Source of the DNA: an uncultured Eubacterium sp.
GTDB taxonomy: Bacteria > Bacillota > Clostridia > Oscillospirales > Acutalibacteraceae
Direction: 5' to 3'
Length of the DNA: 64,000 bases
NCBI RefSeq assembly: GCF_934561735.1
Contig: NZ_CAKTGT010000004.1
Location: 81,042-145,041, forward strand
Position 1 is the first letter of the stretch, and the number at the start of each line of letters is the position of its first letter. The notes beneath the pieces were generated by a model. The model did no database searches, was not told the origin of the DNA, and saw only the letters and a list, made by a program, of their open reading frames with translations. Below are positions 45,482 through 53,814 of the stretch, in pieces. The position numbers and the translations under genes are program-made.

Positions 45482-46714
45482 ATGGACAAGAAAGACATCA
45501 AAAAAGTTGTTCTCGCATACAGCGGCGGACTTGATACATCAATCATCATTCCTTGGCTCAAGGAAAACTACAACAACTGCGAAGTTATCGCAGTAAGCGG
45601 TGATGTAGGACAGGGCACGGAGCTTGACGGACTTGAAGAAAAGGCACTTGCAACAGGTGCATCAAAGCTTTACATCCTTGACCTCAAAAAGGAATATGTT
45701 GAGGATTACATTTGGCCTTGCCTCAAAGCAGGTGCAGAATACGAAAACTATCTTCTCGGCACATCTCACGCTCGTCCTTGCATTGCAAAGGCACTTGCAG
45801 AAGTAGCCAAGAAAGAGGGTGCAGACGCTATCTGCCACGGTTGCACAGGTAAGGGCAACGACCAGGTTCGTTTTGAGCTTACACTCAAGGCATTTGCACC
45901 TGAGATGGAAATCATTGCTCCATGGCGTGAGTGGGACATCGTATCCCGTGAGCAGGAAATCGAATATGCAGAAGCACACAACATTCCTCTTAAAATAAAC
46001 CGTGAAACAAACTATTCAAAGGACAAGAACGTATGGCACCTCAGCCACGAAGGACTTGACCTTGAGGACCCGGCAAACGAGCCGCAGTACAACAAGGAGG
46101 GCTTCCTTGAACTCGGCGTATCGCCTGAGCAGGCACCTGACGAGCCTACATATCTTACACTTCACTTTGAAAAGGGTGTTCCGACAGCTATTGACGGCAA
46201 AGATATGGGTGCACTTGAAATCGTTGAAAAGCTCAACGAAGTAGGCGGCAAGAACGGCATCGGTCTTCTTGACATTGTTGAAAACCGTCTTGTAGGTATG
46301 AAATCCCGTGGCGTGTATGAAACTCCGGGCGGCGAAATCCTCTACAAGGCTCACGAAATGCTTGAAACAATCACACTTGACAAGGAAACACAGCACTACA
46401 AGAAGCTCATCGCTCAAAAGTTTGGCGAACTTGTATACAACGGTCAATGGTTTACTCCTCTTCGTGAAGCACTTTCTGCTTTTGTTGACGAAACACAAAA
46501 GACTGTTACCGGTGATGTAAAGGTTAAGCTTTACAAGGGCAATGTTATCAACGCAGGTATCACATCACCGTACACACTTTACGATGAAAATGTTGCATCA
46601 TTCGGTGATGACGGCGGTGCATACAATCAGGCAGACGCTGCAGGCTTTATCAACCTCTTTGGTCTTTCAATCAAAGTAAAGGCATTGCTTGACCAAAACA
46701 GGGACAACAAGTAA
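45482..46714 (+). CDS. argG: Argininosuccinate synthase
   Basis: ATP-dependent condensation of citrulline and aspartate. It has 410 residues. The ATP-pyrophosphatase loop VVLAYSGGLDTSIIIPWL is at the N-terminus; CHGCTGKGNDQVRFEL and ETPGGEILYKAHEMLE are conserved. AAGGAG lies 8 nt before the ATG. The argH gene follows after 120 nt with its own promoter, so the two can be expressed separately. Confidence 0.98.
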   Translation: MDKKDIKKVVLAYSGGLDTSIIIPWLKENYNNCEVIAVSGDVGQGTELDGLEEKALATGASKLYILDLKKEYVEDYIWPCLKAGAEYENYLLGTSHARPCIAKALAEVAKKEGADAICHGCTGKGNDQVRFELTLKAFAPEMEIIAPWREWDIVSREQEIEYAEAHNIPLKINRETNYSKDKNVWHLSHEGLDLEDPANEPQYNKEGFLELGVSPEQAPDEPTYLTLHFEKGVPTAIDGKDMGALEIVEKLNEVGGKNGIGLLDIVENRLVGMKSRGVYETPGGEILYKAHEMLETITLDKETQHYKKLIAQKFGELVYNGQWFTPLREALSAFVDETQKTVTGDVKVKLYKGNVINAGITSPYTLYDENVASFGDDGGAYNQADAAGFINLFGLSIKVKALLDQNRDNK

Positions 46715-46757
46715 GGCAATTTCCCTTTACACAAGGGAGTAATAATATCAACTCTGT

Positions 46758-46786
46758 TTGACAATACAAATGTAATATATTATAAT
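46758..46786 (+). promoter_or_regulatory. Consensus promoter of argH
   Basis: TTGACA (46758-46763), 17 nt, TATAAT (46781-46786): both hexamers match the sigma-A consensus perfectly. A 6-bp stem TCCCTT/AAGGGA at 46722-46738 precedes it but lacks a T-run. Confidence 0.8.
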
Positions 46787-46834
46787 TAGGGCGGTTAGTA
46801 AATGACCGTCCTAAACTTTTAATGAGGTACTTAT

Positions 46835-48208
46835 ATGGCACAATTATGGAAGGGCAGGTTCAAGAAGGAGCTTGCCAAAGAAACCAACGACTTTAACTCA
46901 TCCATCGGCTTTGACTGCCGTATGTTTGAGCAGGATATTAAAGGCTCGATTGCACACGCAACAATGCTTGGTGCAACGGGAATCATCGACAAGAGCGAAA
47001 GCGACAAAATCGTTGACGGCTTGAACGATATACTGAATGACATCAAAAGCGGCAAGCTCCACATCGACATGGAAGCCGAGGACATCCACACATTTGTTGA
47101 GGGCGAACTCACGGCAAGGCTGGGACAAACGGGCAAGCGACTTCACACCGCACGCTCAAGAAACGACCAGGTTGCACTTGACATTCGTCTTACTCTCCGT
47201 GACGAGATTGACGAAATCATTGCAAAGCTCAAAGGTCTTGTAACCGTTCTTTGCAACAAGGCGGAGGAGCACAGCGAAACGATTATGCCGGGCTACACGC
47301 ATCTTCAAAGGGCACAGCCAATCACATTCGGTCATCATTTGATGGCATACTGTGCAATGATTTTGCGTGACATTGACCGCCTCGGCGATGTTAAAAAGAG
47401 AATGAACATATGCCCGCTCGGCTCGGGTGCTCTTGCCGGCACAACCTATCCGCTTGACAGAAATATGGTTGCGGATTTGCTTGGATTTGACGACATTACA
47501 TACAATTCGCTTGACGGCGTATCAGACAGAGATTTTTGCATTGAACTTGCAAGTGCACTTTCGCTTGTAATGGTGCATCTTTCACGCTTCAGCGAAGAAA
47601 TCATTATGTGGTGCAGTTGGGAGTTTAAATTTGTTGAGCTTGACGACGCATTTTCAACAGGCTCATCGATTATGCCGCAAAAGAAAAACCCTGATATTGC
47701 AGAACTTGTAAGAGGCAAGAGCGGACGGGTTTTCGGCGACCTCACTACCCTGCTCACCGTTATGAAAGGCATTGCACTTGCATACAACAAAGATATGCAG
47801 GAGGACAAAGAGGCTGTATTTGACGCTGTTGACACGGTTAAAATGTGCCTCAACGCATTTACTCCGATGATTGACACAATGACTGTGCTCAAGGACAATA
47901 TGCGAAATGCGGCGGCAAAGGGATTCATCAACGCTACGGACTGTGCGGATTATCTTGTAGGCAAAGGTTTGCCGTTCAGAGATGCGTACAAATGCACAGG
48001 CGAACTTGTTGCACTTTGCATAGACAAGGGGCTTACGCTTGAAACGCTTCCGCTTGAAGAATATCAAAAGATTTGCGACCTCTTTGATGACGAGGTTTAC
48101 ACAGCGATTAATCTTGAAAAATGCGTAAATGACAGAAAGGTTGCAGGCTCTCCGTGCCCTGAAAATGTTTTGGCACAGGTTAAAGCCGCAAGAGAAAAAA
48201 TCAAATAG
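46835..48208 (+). CDS. argH: Argininosuccinate lyase
   Basis: Releases arginine and fumarate. It has 457 residues of helical lyase fold related to PurB. The signature GSSIMPQKKNPDIAELVRG is complete; LHTARSRNDQVALDIRL and GYTHLQRAQPITFGHHL carry active-site residues. The acyltransferase gene starts 18 nt downstream and is likely co-transcribed. Confidence 0.98.
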   Translation: MAQLWKGRFKKELAKETNDFNSSIGFDCRMFEQDIKGSIAHATMLGATGIIDKSESDKIVDGLNDILNDIKSGKLHIDMEAEDIHTFVEGELTARLGQTGKRLHTARSRNDQVALDIRLTLRDEIDEIIAKLKGLVTVLCNKAEEHSETIMPGYTHLQRAQPITFGHHLMAYCAMILRDIDRLGDVKKRMNICPLGSGALAGTTYPLDRNMVADLLGFDDITYNSLDGVSDRDFCIELASALSLVMVHLSRFSEEIIMWCSWEFKFVELDDAFSTGSSIMPQKKNPDIAELVRGKSGRVFGDLTTLLTVMKGIALAYNKDMQEDKEAVFDAVDTVKMCLNAFTPMIDTMTVLKDNMRNAAAKGFINATDCADYLVGKGLPFRDAYKCTGELVALCIDKGLTLETLPLEEYQKICDLFDDEVYTAINLEKCVNDRKVAGSPCPENVLAQVKAAREKIK

Positions 48209-48226
48209 CACATTGAGGTGTTAACT

Positions 48227-49072
48227 ATGATAACAATTACCGACAAGACACAATTTGACGATGTTGGAGAGAACAAAATCATCCACGGCGACATAAATAA
48301 CATTGAATTTGAGCAAAGCAGCATTACCTTTAACGGCTCAAACAACATAATCGTGATTGAAGACGGGGTTAAGATGAAAAACTGCATGCTGAAAATTAAC
48401 GGCGAAAACACGCTGTTTTACCTAAGCAAAAGCAAGCATTGGTATTATCTTGACATCACGGGCAACAACAATACTTCAATTTATTTTGGCAAAAACTGCT
48501 TTCTCAACGGCAGACTTGTTGCCGTTACATCCGAAAGGCAAAATATTTTCATCGGCAACAACGGATTGTTTTCTTACGGAATAACATTGCGTACAGCCGA
48601 CCCGCATTTGGTATTTGACTGCGAAACAAAGCAACGCATAAACCACAGTGCATCGGTGCTTTTGGGTGACCATGTTTGGCTTGGTCAGGGTGCAATGCTC
48701 CTCAAAGGAACGCAAATCGGCTCGGGTTCTATCATCGGAGCGGCGGCAGTATGTGCCGGCAAAAAAGTGCCTTCCAACGCATCTTATGCCGGAAATCCTG
48801 CCAAACTCATCAAACAGGGAGTGTTTTTCACCAACAAGTGCGTTCATCAATGGACGGAGGAAACAACCTCCGAAAACGAGGTTGACAACAGCGACGAATG
48901 GATTTATTCGCACGACAAAAGCACGGTGAGCCTTACATCGGTTGACGAAGCACTCAAAAAGTGCAAATCGGCAGAAGAAAAGCTTGAATACCTCCAAAAC
49001 GGCCTCCCGAAAGGCAAAAACAGATTTTATATTGAGCCGAAAAAAATAAAAAAAGGTTTATTTTCAAGATAA
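48227..49072 (+). CDS. Hexapeptide-repeat acyltransferase
   Basis: Predicted CoA-dependent O- or N-acyltransferase with a left-handed beta-helix. The ATG at 48227 follows GAGG (8 nt); 281 residues. The first 110 residues are beta-rich repeats of an unusual kind (ITGNNNTSIYFGKNCFLNG). The canonical core follows: VLLGDHVWLGQGAMLLKGTQ, IGSGSIIGAAAVCAGKKVP, and SYAGNPAKLIKQGVFF, the usual closing motif. The C-terminal 70 residues are charged. Such proteins modify polysaccharides or small molecules. The substrate is not evident, and proximity to argH does not by itself imply arginine metabolism. Confidence 0.85.
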   Translation: MITITDKTQFDDVGENKIIHGDINNIEFEQSSITFNGSNNIIVIEDGVKMKNCMLKINGENTLFYLSKSKHWYYLDITGNNNTSIYFGKNCFLNGRLVAVTSERQNIFIGNNGLFSYGITLRTADPHLVFDCETKQRINHSASVLLGDHVWLGQGAMLLKGTQIGSGSIIGAAAVCAGKKVPSNASYAGNPAKLIKQGVFFTNKCVHQWTEETTSENEVDNSDEWIYSHDKSTVSLTSVDEALKKCKSAEEKLEYLQNGLPKGKNRFYIEPKKIKKGLFSR

Positions 49073-49075
49073 AGT

Positions 49076-49112
49076 AAAAGAGTACGAAGCAAAGAAAGCC
49101 TCGTACTCTTTA
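49076..49112. terminator. Bidirectional terminator, acyltransferase / membrane cluster
   Basis: AAAGAGTACGA pairs with TCGTACTCTTT around a 13-nt loop, flanked by A- and T-rich sequence. Confidence 0.8.
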
Positions 49113-49119
49113 TTTTCTG

Positions 49120-49983
49120 CTATAATTTTGAAATGATTTTGGAATACCGTGTATTCTTACGCATTTGCTCACGGTTTATCCTATGCTGTGCAAATACGAA
49201 CAGAGCCGTGCCGATGAGTAAAACAACAATTCCGGCAATAATCCTAAAGAGCAAAACATTGCTTGCCATATTATCAAACACAGTGTTCCACACGGCAGGC
49301 GAAACCGTAACCGTCCCGATATGTGCAAGCCTCATCACAAGCGATGACAAAACCGTCGCAACACCGCCTGTAATAATTCCGCTTGAAAAATACAGCACAA
49401 ACCGAACCTTTTTATCATAAATATAAGCAAGTATAAATGCCGCCAAAGCAAACATAATAGCACAGGCGGAAAAGCAATGAACAGCCCTTGTGTTTTGCCT
49501 TTGCACATCGTTTTTCAAAAATTCAAGATTGTGAATTCCTACGGTATCCGAATAAATCTGCTGGGCTTCCGTTGCAACAAGGTCAACGGTTTTATCAGGC
49601 ATTTTTATATCATTTGCTTCGATATATTCACCAATTGTTGACTTAAAGTAATTATATCTGCTGCCGTTTTTCAGCGTTGCGTCATTTTCATCAAACAAGA
49701 ATTCAGCCGCTTGACTGAGGCTTTCTTTTGTATCAAACTTCACCTTTACACTGTCAAAAACATCAAGCGGAAGATTGCTTTTCGTTGACAAGGTCTTATA
49801 CTTTTCAGTCAGTTGCTTATCGCACTCATCTGCCAAAGCCCGAGTTGAAAAGGAGTTAATATAAAAATTCTTATTACCTATCGTTAAATGATTTACGCCC
49901 GATATAACGGCAACAACAAGCGAAACGGCTGTTATCACCGACAACAAATAAGACAAAATTTTGCGTGAGGAAGCGTGCATCAT
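49120..49983 (-). CDS. Unrecognised four-helix membrane protein (paralogue of 51364-52317)
   Basis: 287 residues. One N-terminal helix (about 10-30, ILSYLLSVITAVSLVVAVIS), then an extracytoplasmic domain of about 140 residues beginning TIGNKNFY, then three membrane helices (about 165-190, 197-220, 245-265) and a basic end. The same architecture and the TIGNxxFY start of the outer domain occur in the product of 51364-52317, so the two are probably paralogues from an old duplication. No known family was recognised and no enzymatic motif is visible. The start overlaps the preceding gene by 4 nt. It is last in a five-gene unit. Confidence 0.8.
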   Translation of the reverse strand: MMHASSRKILSYLLSVITAVSLVVAVISGVNHLTIGNKNFYINSFSTRALADECDKQLTEKYKTLSTKSNLPLDVFDSVKVKFDTKESLSQAAEFLFDENDATLKNGSRYNYFKSTIGEYIEANDIKMPDKTVDLVATEAQQIYSDTVGIHNLEFLKNDVQRQNTRAVHCFSACAIMFALAAFILAYIYDKKVRFVLYFSSGIITGGVATVLSSLVMRLAHIGTVTVSPAVWNTVFDNMASNVLLFRIIAGIVVLLIGTALFVFAQHRINREQMRKNTRYSKIISKL

Positions 49984-50528
49984 TCGGTCACCTCCTCATA
50001 AACAAGTGCGGTGCAATCGGACGAAAAACCGTATTTTTCCGCATTTTGGAAGTAAAGTACAATGCCTTTACTCACATCGCAATTATATGTAAAAACTTCA
50101 TTTTCATTTTTTACCGAAAATTCGTTTTTGTACTCATATTTATAAGTTTTATCACCGACAACTACGGTAATATTTTCCTTATCAAACGGCTCAATTTGAT
50201 TTTTCAAAACGAGATAATACCCTACCCCGACTTCACCGAAGCGAGAACCTTTTATAAAGCACGCACCGTTGTTCAAAAACGAGTAATCATATCCGTCAAC
50301 AACCGATATTTCACTGTCGCCGAATTGAAATTTTGCAATTTTAGTGCTGCCGTTTTTTGAATCAAAATAGGCAACATCACTATTATTTGTTACATCAAAA
50401 AAAGAGCCGCCGAAATTAAAACCCACAATAACAGCGGCAATGATAATTCCCGCAACAAGCGGAAATATCACTGCTTTTGTCAAAACGGATTTTTTGTTTT
50501 TCGGCGTTAATTTACTGTTGTTTATCAT
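49980..50528 (-). CDS. Single-pass membrane protein with sortase-like fold lacking catalytic residues
   Basis: 182 residues: a basic cytoplasmic start, one helix (about 17-38), then a beta-rich outer domain. From 62 on, the order of blocks resembles class D-type sortases: a strand (TKIAKFQFGDSEISVVDG), LNNGACFIKGSRFGEVG resembling the LxxGxGHxxGSxxPGExG block, a strand ending LVLKN where sortases have the catalytic GHR, a DKTYKYEY strand, and GIVLYFQ where sortases have TLxTC. The His, Cys and Arg positions therefore read Leu/Lys (108-109), Gln161 and Cys/Thr (172-173). If the fold assignment is right, it is a non-catalytic pseudo-sortase. Identification is by eye and uncertain. Confidence 0.6.
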   Translation of the reverse strand: MINNSKLTPKNKKSVLTKAVIFPLVAGIIIAAVIVGFNFGGSFFDVTNNSDVAYFDSKNGSTKIAKFQFGDSEISVVDGYDYSFLNNGACFIKGSRFGEVGVGYYLVLKNQIEPFDKENITVVVGDKTYKYEYKNEFSVKNENEVFTYNCDVSKGIVLYFQNAEKYGFSSDCTALVYEEVTE

Positions 50529-51362
50529 TTAGTTACCAAGCTGATTTGCCATACTGAAGGTCTTATTTTTCTTTGGCTTATAAGCCGGCGGATTTTTAAG
50601 TTTCTTTGTATATTTATTATTTTTTGCAGTAAGCTTGTTAACCTCATGAACGGCACCTGCCATATATTCGATCATATACTTATCGGCAACAGCCATCATT
50701 TCCTTATCGTTTTTCATCTCTCCGAGAATAGTTACGGCAATAACATCCTGAACATCATTTATACCGTCCTCATACACTTCGTTGAGCAATTTGAAAAGTT
50801 TTTTACGCTCTGCTTCCGTGCCGTTTTTAATGACATCAAGCACCTTAGGAGTGCCGTAATTCATAAAGAAATCTTCAGGCAAAAACTCGCCGTATTGCAT
50901 AACATTTCTCTTGATTTCATCCTTAAATTCGGGATAAAGTGTGCCGAAACGATTTGCAAGGCTGTCCACATCATAGCTTACAAGACCGTTTTTAGCCTTG
51001 GTTCTTGATACAGATTTAGGCATTTTAACCTTGTCAAGATTAACCTGCTTGCGTACCTTGAAAAGTCTTTCAAGTTCATCAACAATCTCGTTTGATGTTG
51101 ATTTTACATCTCTGTCATCAATAACATCAAGTTCAAAAAGGCTGCGTGAAATGGTATTGTATTCGGTTTCATCGCCCTTATCCTCATAAGCACATTCAAA
51201 TTGAAGAATGTTTGTACTCTTATCGTGAACAAGACGATAAACGCCCTTTTCGCCTTTAAAGTAAATCGATGTTTCGTCCTCGGCAGTTTTTTTAAAGCCG
51301 AGTTCTTCGTTAACGGTAGAAAGATTTTTTTCTATATCCTTAAATGCCGAAGTTAATTCCAT
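50529..51362 (-). CDS. Unrecognised soluble protein of the membrane cluster
   Basis: 277 residues without signal peptide or membrane helix. Residues 1-95 look like a mixed alpha/beta domain (ELTSAFKDIEKNLSTV then FKGEKGVYRLVHDKSTNILQ). Residues about 115-235 are helical (YPEFKDEIKRNVMQY, TEAERKKLFKLLNEVYEDG), and the C-terminal 40 residues are very basic (NKYTKKLKNPPAYKPKKNK). It fits exactly between two membrane-protein genes (1 nt and 0 nt gaps), so it probably works with them on the cytoplasmic face. I do not recognise the family. Confidence 0.75.
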   Translation of the reverse strand: MELTSAFKDIEKNLSTVNEELGFKKTAEDETSIYFKGEKGVYRLVHDKSTNILQFECAYEDKGDETEYNTISRSLFELDVIDDRDVKSTSNEIVDELERLFKVRKQVNLDKVKMPKSVSRTKAKNGLVSYDVDSLANRFGTLYPEFKDEIKRNVMQYGEFLPEDFFMNYGTPKVLDVIKNGTEAERKKLFKLLNEVYEDGINDVQDVIAVTILGEMKNDKEMMAVADKYMIEYMAGAVHEVNKLTAKNNKYTKKLKNPPAYKPKKNKTFSMANQLGN

Positions 51363-51363
51363 A

Positions 51364-52317
51364 TTAGCTGTTCTCCTGTTTATTCATTCCCTGCTGTTCA
51401 ACAAGTTCACCGATGGTTTTGTCACCGTCTGTACTGTCTACATAAAGGGTTTTGTTTATTTCCAATTCTAAATTTTGATGTTCTGCCTTGCGTACATAAT
51501 ATCTGTACACAAATATCATCATACTGTACCCGCCGATGACAAGGACAGCTCCGAAGCACGCTTCAATGATAAAATACAAATCAAAAGCTTTGCCCATTGC
51601 TATATTAACTCCCCCGTTTTCGGTGAGATACATATTTTGGCTGAACGAAAAAGCAAAATTTGCCGCACAAAGAAGTATCAAAGCAACACCGACACAAATC
51701 ATAGCCGAAGCGTAATGGCTGAACATTTTTGTGCGTGCACCGTTGAGCATATAAATTTTAACGCAAACGGCTATTATAACAATAAGCACCGCAATAACCA
51801 GCATAACCGCAGTTCTTCCGAGTCTGCCGACAAACTGCGAAAACTCAACATTGTTGTCTATTCCCATAGCCTCATTAAACGCCGTGCAAGCAAGCTCAAC
51901 GGCACTGTCAAGTGCCTTTTCGTCAAGTTCAAATCCGTTATAACGGTAAAATTCGGTTATGCCGTCACGATAACAGCCCTCGATATTTGAACTTTCGGAA
52001 TAATCATAATTGCCGCCGCTGAATGCGGACTTGACTATTTCTTTTTGTAAAGTACTGATTTTGTTTTTTCCCACGGCATATTCAAACGCCTTAGGTTCAA
52101 TACCTGTTTTTTCGGCTATTACGGCTGTCTTTTCGTTCAAAGAGGTTTGTATAGCCTGTGTAACATTATCTCCGCTGAGAAACTTGCCGTAAAAATCGGC
52201 ATTGCCTATTGTGGGAGATGCAACTGCGAGAATAAAAAACAAAAACAAAAGCAGTGCAAGCAGCACATCGTAAAATGTGCCTTTAATCTTGTATAACCTG
52301 TGCATATTCATCTTCAT
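51364..52317 (-). CDS. Unrecognised four-helix membrane protein (paralogue of 49120-49983)
   Basis: 317 residues from ATG 52317; ATG 52311 is also possible given GGAG spacing. An N-terminal helix (about 17-40, VLLALLLFLFFILAVAS) leads to TIGNADFY and an extracytoplasmic domain of about 130 residues. Three helices follow (about 175-200, 210-230, 250-275) and then a cytoplasmic end with charged residues (ELEINKTLYVDSTDGDKT). It shares architecture and the TIGNxxFY motif with the product of 49120-49983. Its start overlaps the preceding small gene by 35 nt in another frame. Confidence 0.8.
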   Translation of the reverse strand: MKMNMHRLYKIKGTFYDVLLALLLFLFFILAVASPTIGNADFYGKFLSGDNVTQAIQTSLNEKTAVIAEKTGIEPKAFEYAVGKNKISTLQKEIVKSAFSGGNYDYSESSNIEGCYRDGITEFYRYNGFELDEKALDSAVELACTAFNEAMGIDNNVEFSQFVGRLGRTAVMLVIAVLIVIIAVCVKIYMLNGARTKMFSHYASAMICVGVALILLCAANFAFSFSQNMYLTENGGVNIAMGKAFDLYFIIEACFGAVLVIGGYSMMIFVYRYYVRKAEHQNLELEINKTLYVDSTDGDKTIGELVEQQGMNKQENS

Positions 52318-52531
52318 CAAACTCCGTTGTTTGTGTTGGTGCCGTTGTGGTCAAACTGTCGTGATGATTGCCGCTCGGAAAAAACGCAACATTGTCACTT
52401 GCGAGAAAAACACATAAGCTCACAACAATAATTGCAAAAATAATCGGAATAAGTATACCCTTAATCTTCAAATTACGACTGAGCGATTTTTCGGTTTTGT
52501 TAACAAAATCGCTGTTTTTTTCATTTTTCAG
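52283..52531 (-). CDS. Small single-pass membrane protein, probable CTG start
   Basis: About 82 residues: a charged cytoplasmic start (KNEKNSDFVNKTEKS), one helix (ILIPIIFAIIVVSLCVFLAS) and a Thr/Asp/Glu-rich outer tail ending EFDEDEYAQVIQD. The promoter -10 box at 52592-52597 lies inside the longer open frame, so an upstream start is excluded. The only start with a ribosome site is CTG at 52529-52531 (AAAGGGG, about 8 nt upstream). An ATG just downstream lies in another frame and gives only 18 codons. It is the first gene of the five-gene unit. Function unknown. Confidence 0.6.
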   Translation of the reverse strand: MKNEKNSDFVNKTEKSLSRNLKIKGILIPIIFAIIVVSLCVFLASDNVAFFPSGNHHDSLTTTAPTQTTEFDEDEYAQVIQD

Positions 52532-52591
52532 TATAACCGCCCCTTTACAAATTTTTAATTTGTTGCAAGACACAATCCCACTAATTAATGA

Positions 52592-52620
52592 ATTATAACA
52601 TATCAAAAGCGTTTTGTCAC
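52592..52620 (-). promoter_or_regulatory. Promoter of the five-gene membrane cluster
   Basis: On the minus strand GTGACA (52615-52620), 17 nt, TATAAT (52592-52597). Predicted transcription starts near 52585, about 55 nt before the CTG start. Confidence 0.7.
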
Positions 52621-52677
52621 TAATTTATTATAAATTTATTTTGTAAATATTATTTTAAGATAATTTTTAAAGTAATA

Positions 52678-52706
52678 TTGAATTCTTTATTAAAATATGA
52701 TAAACT
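52678..52706 (+). promoter_or_regulatory. Promoter of ddl
   Basis: TTGAAT (52678-52683), 17 nt, TAAACT (52701-52706), about 40 nt before the ddl ATG. The -10 is imperfect. Confidence 0.5.
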
Positions 52707-52746
52707 ATATAGAATATTGCCCACGGGCATTAAGCAAGGTGAAAAA

Positions 52747-53814
52747 ATGAGCAAATTAACACTCTGTGTACTCTTTGGCGGTGCATCGTCGGAACACGAC
52801 ATAAGCTGCATAAGTGCAAAAAGTATACTTGAAAATATAAATAAAGAAAAATACAACATTGTAAAACTCGGCATAACAAGACAGGGCGAATGGTTTTTGT
52901 TTGATGACGATGTAAATATGCTTCCTAACGACGAATGGCTCAAATCGGCTTCGCTCAAAAAAGCATACATCACACCTGACAGCAAAATCCACGGTATCGT
53001 AACAGAGGACGGCGAACAAATCAAACTTGATGTTGTATTTCCTGTTCTTCACGGCAAAAACGGTGAGGACGGCACAGTACAGGGGCTTTTGCAGCTTGCA
53101 CAAATTCCGTTTGTCGGCTGTGATGCAACCTCATCGGGCAGCTGTATGGACAAAGCGGTTACAAACGCCGTTGCCGATGCTTTTGGCATTGAGCAGGCAA
53201 AATGGTGTGCATTTACCGAATACGAATACGGCAAGGACAGCAGAAAATGCCTTGACCTTGCAATCAGCAAATTAGGCTTCCCTATTTTTGTTAAACCTGC
53301 AAACGCCGGTTCATCGGTCGGCATAACAAAGGCTCACAACGAGGAGGAACTCATTGTAGGCATAGAAAAGGCATTCAAAGAGGACAAAAAAGTTGTTCTT
53401 GAGGAATTCATCGAAGGTCAAGAAGTGGAAGTTGCAGTTCTCGGCAACGAAGAACCTGTTGCGGCAGAAGTCGGTCAAATTGTTGCGGCCGCGGAATTCT
53501 ATGATTTTGACGCAAAGTACAACAATCCGGCATCTGAGCTTCATATTCCGGCTCTTTTGAACGAAGAAAAGAGAAACGAAGTCAGACAGGCGGCTCTCAG
53601 AGCATACAAGGCTTTAAGCTGTGAGGGTATGAGCAGATGCGACTTTTTTGTTACAAAAGCAGACAAAAGAGTTTTGCTTAACGAAATAAATACTATTCCG
53701 GGTCAAACATCAATCAGTATGTACCCTAAATTGTTTGAAGCCGTAGGCGTAGGATATACGGAGCTTATCGACAGGTTGATTGACCTTGCAATTAAGCGTG
53801 GAGGCATTATCTGA
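52747..53814 (+). CDS. ddl: D-alanine--D-alanine ligase
   Basis: ATP-grasp enzyme making the D-Ala-D-Ala dipeptide of peptidoglycan. The ATG at 52747 follows AAGGTG and gives 355 residues; the in-frame codon at 52678 coincides with the promoter. LCVLFGGASSEHDISCISA at the start, GCDATSSGSCMDK, KPANAGSSVGITKA, EFYDFDAKYNN (the tyrosine-type pattern of true Ddl rather than a vancomycin-resistance ligase) and LNEINTIPGQTSISMYPK are all present. It overlaps the next gene by one base (TGATG). Confidence 0.97.
   Translation: MSKLTLCVLFGGASSEHDISCISAKSILENINKEKYNIVKLGITRQGEWFLFDDDVNMLPNDEWLKSASLKKAYITPDSKIHGIVTEDGEQIKLDVVFPVLHGKNGEDGTVQGLLQLAQIPFVGCDATSSGSCMDKAVTNAVADAFGIEQAKWCAFTEYEYGKDSRKCLDLAISKLGFPIFVKPANAGSSVGITKAHNEEELIVGIEKAFKEDKKVVLEEFIEGQEVEVAVLGNEEPVAAEVGQIVAAAEFYDFDAKYNNPASELHIPALLNEEKRNEVRQAALRAYKALSCEGMSRCDFFVTKADKRVLLNEINTIPGQTSISMYPKLFEAVGVGYTELIDRLIDLAIKRGGII

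Noticed and set aside
46016..46498. 160-codon minus-strand frame opposite argG
   Set aside because: Shadow of a conserved gene, with biased composition and no start signals.
46722..46738. 6-bp hairpin between argG and argH as a terminator
   Set aside because: The stem is short and is not followed by a T-run; argH has its own promoter immediately after.
47663..48211. 182-codon minus-strand frame opposite argH
   Set aside because: Antisense shadow; the plus-strand reading is a complete argininosuccinate lyase.
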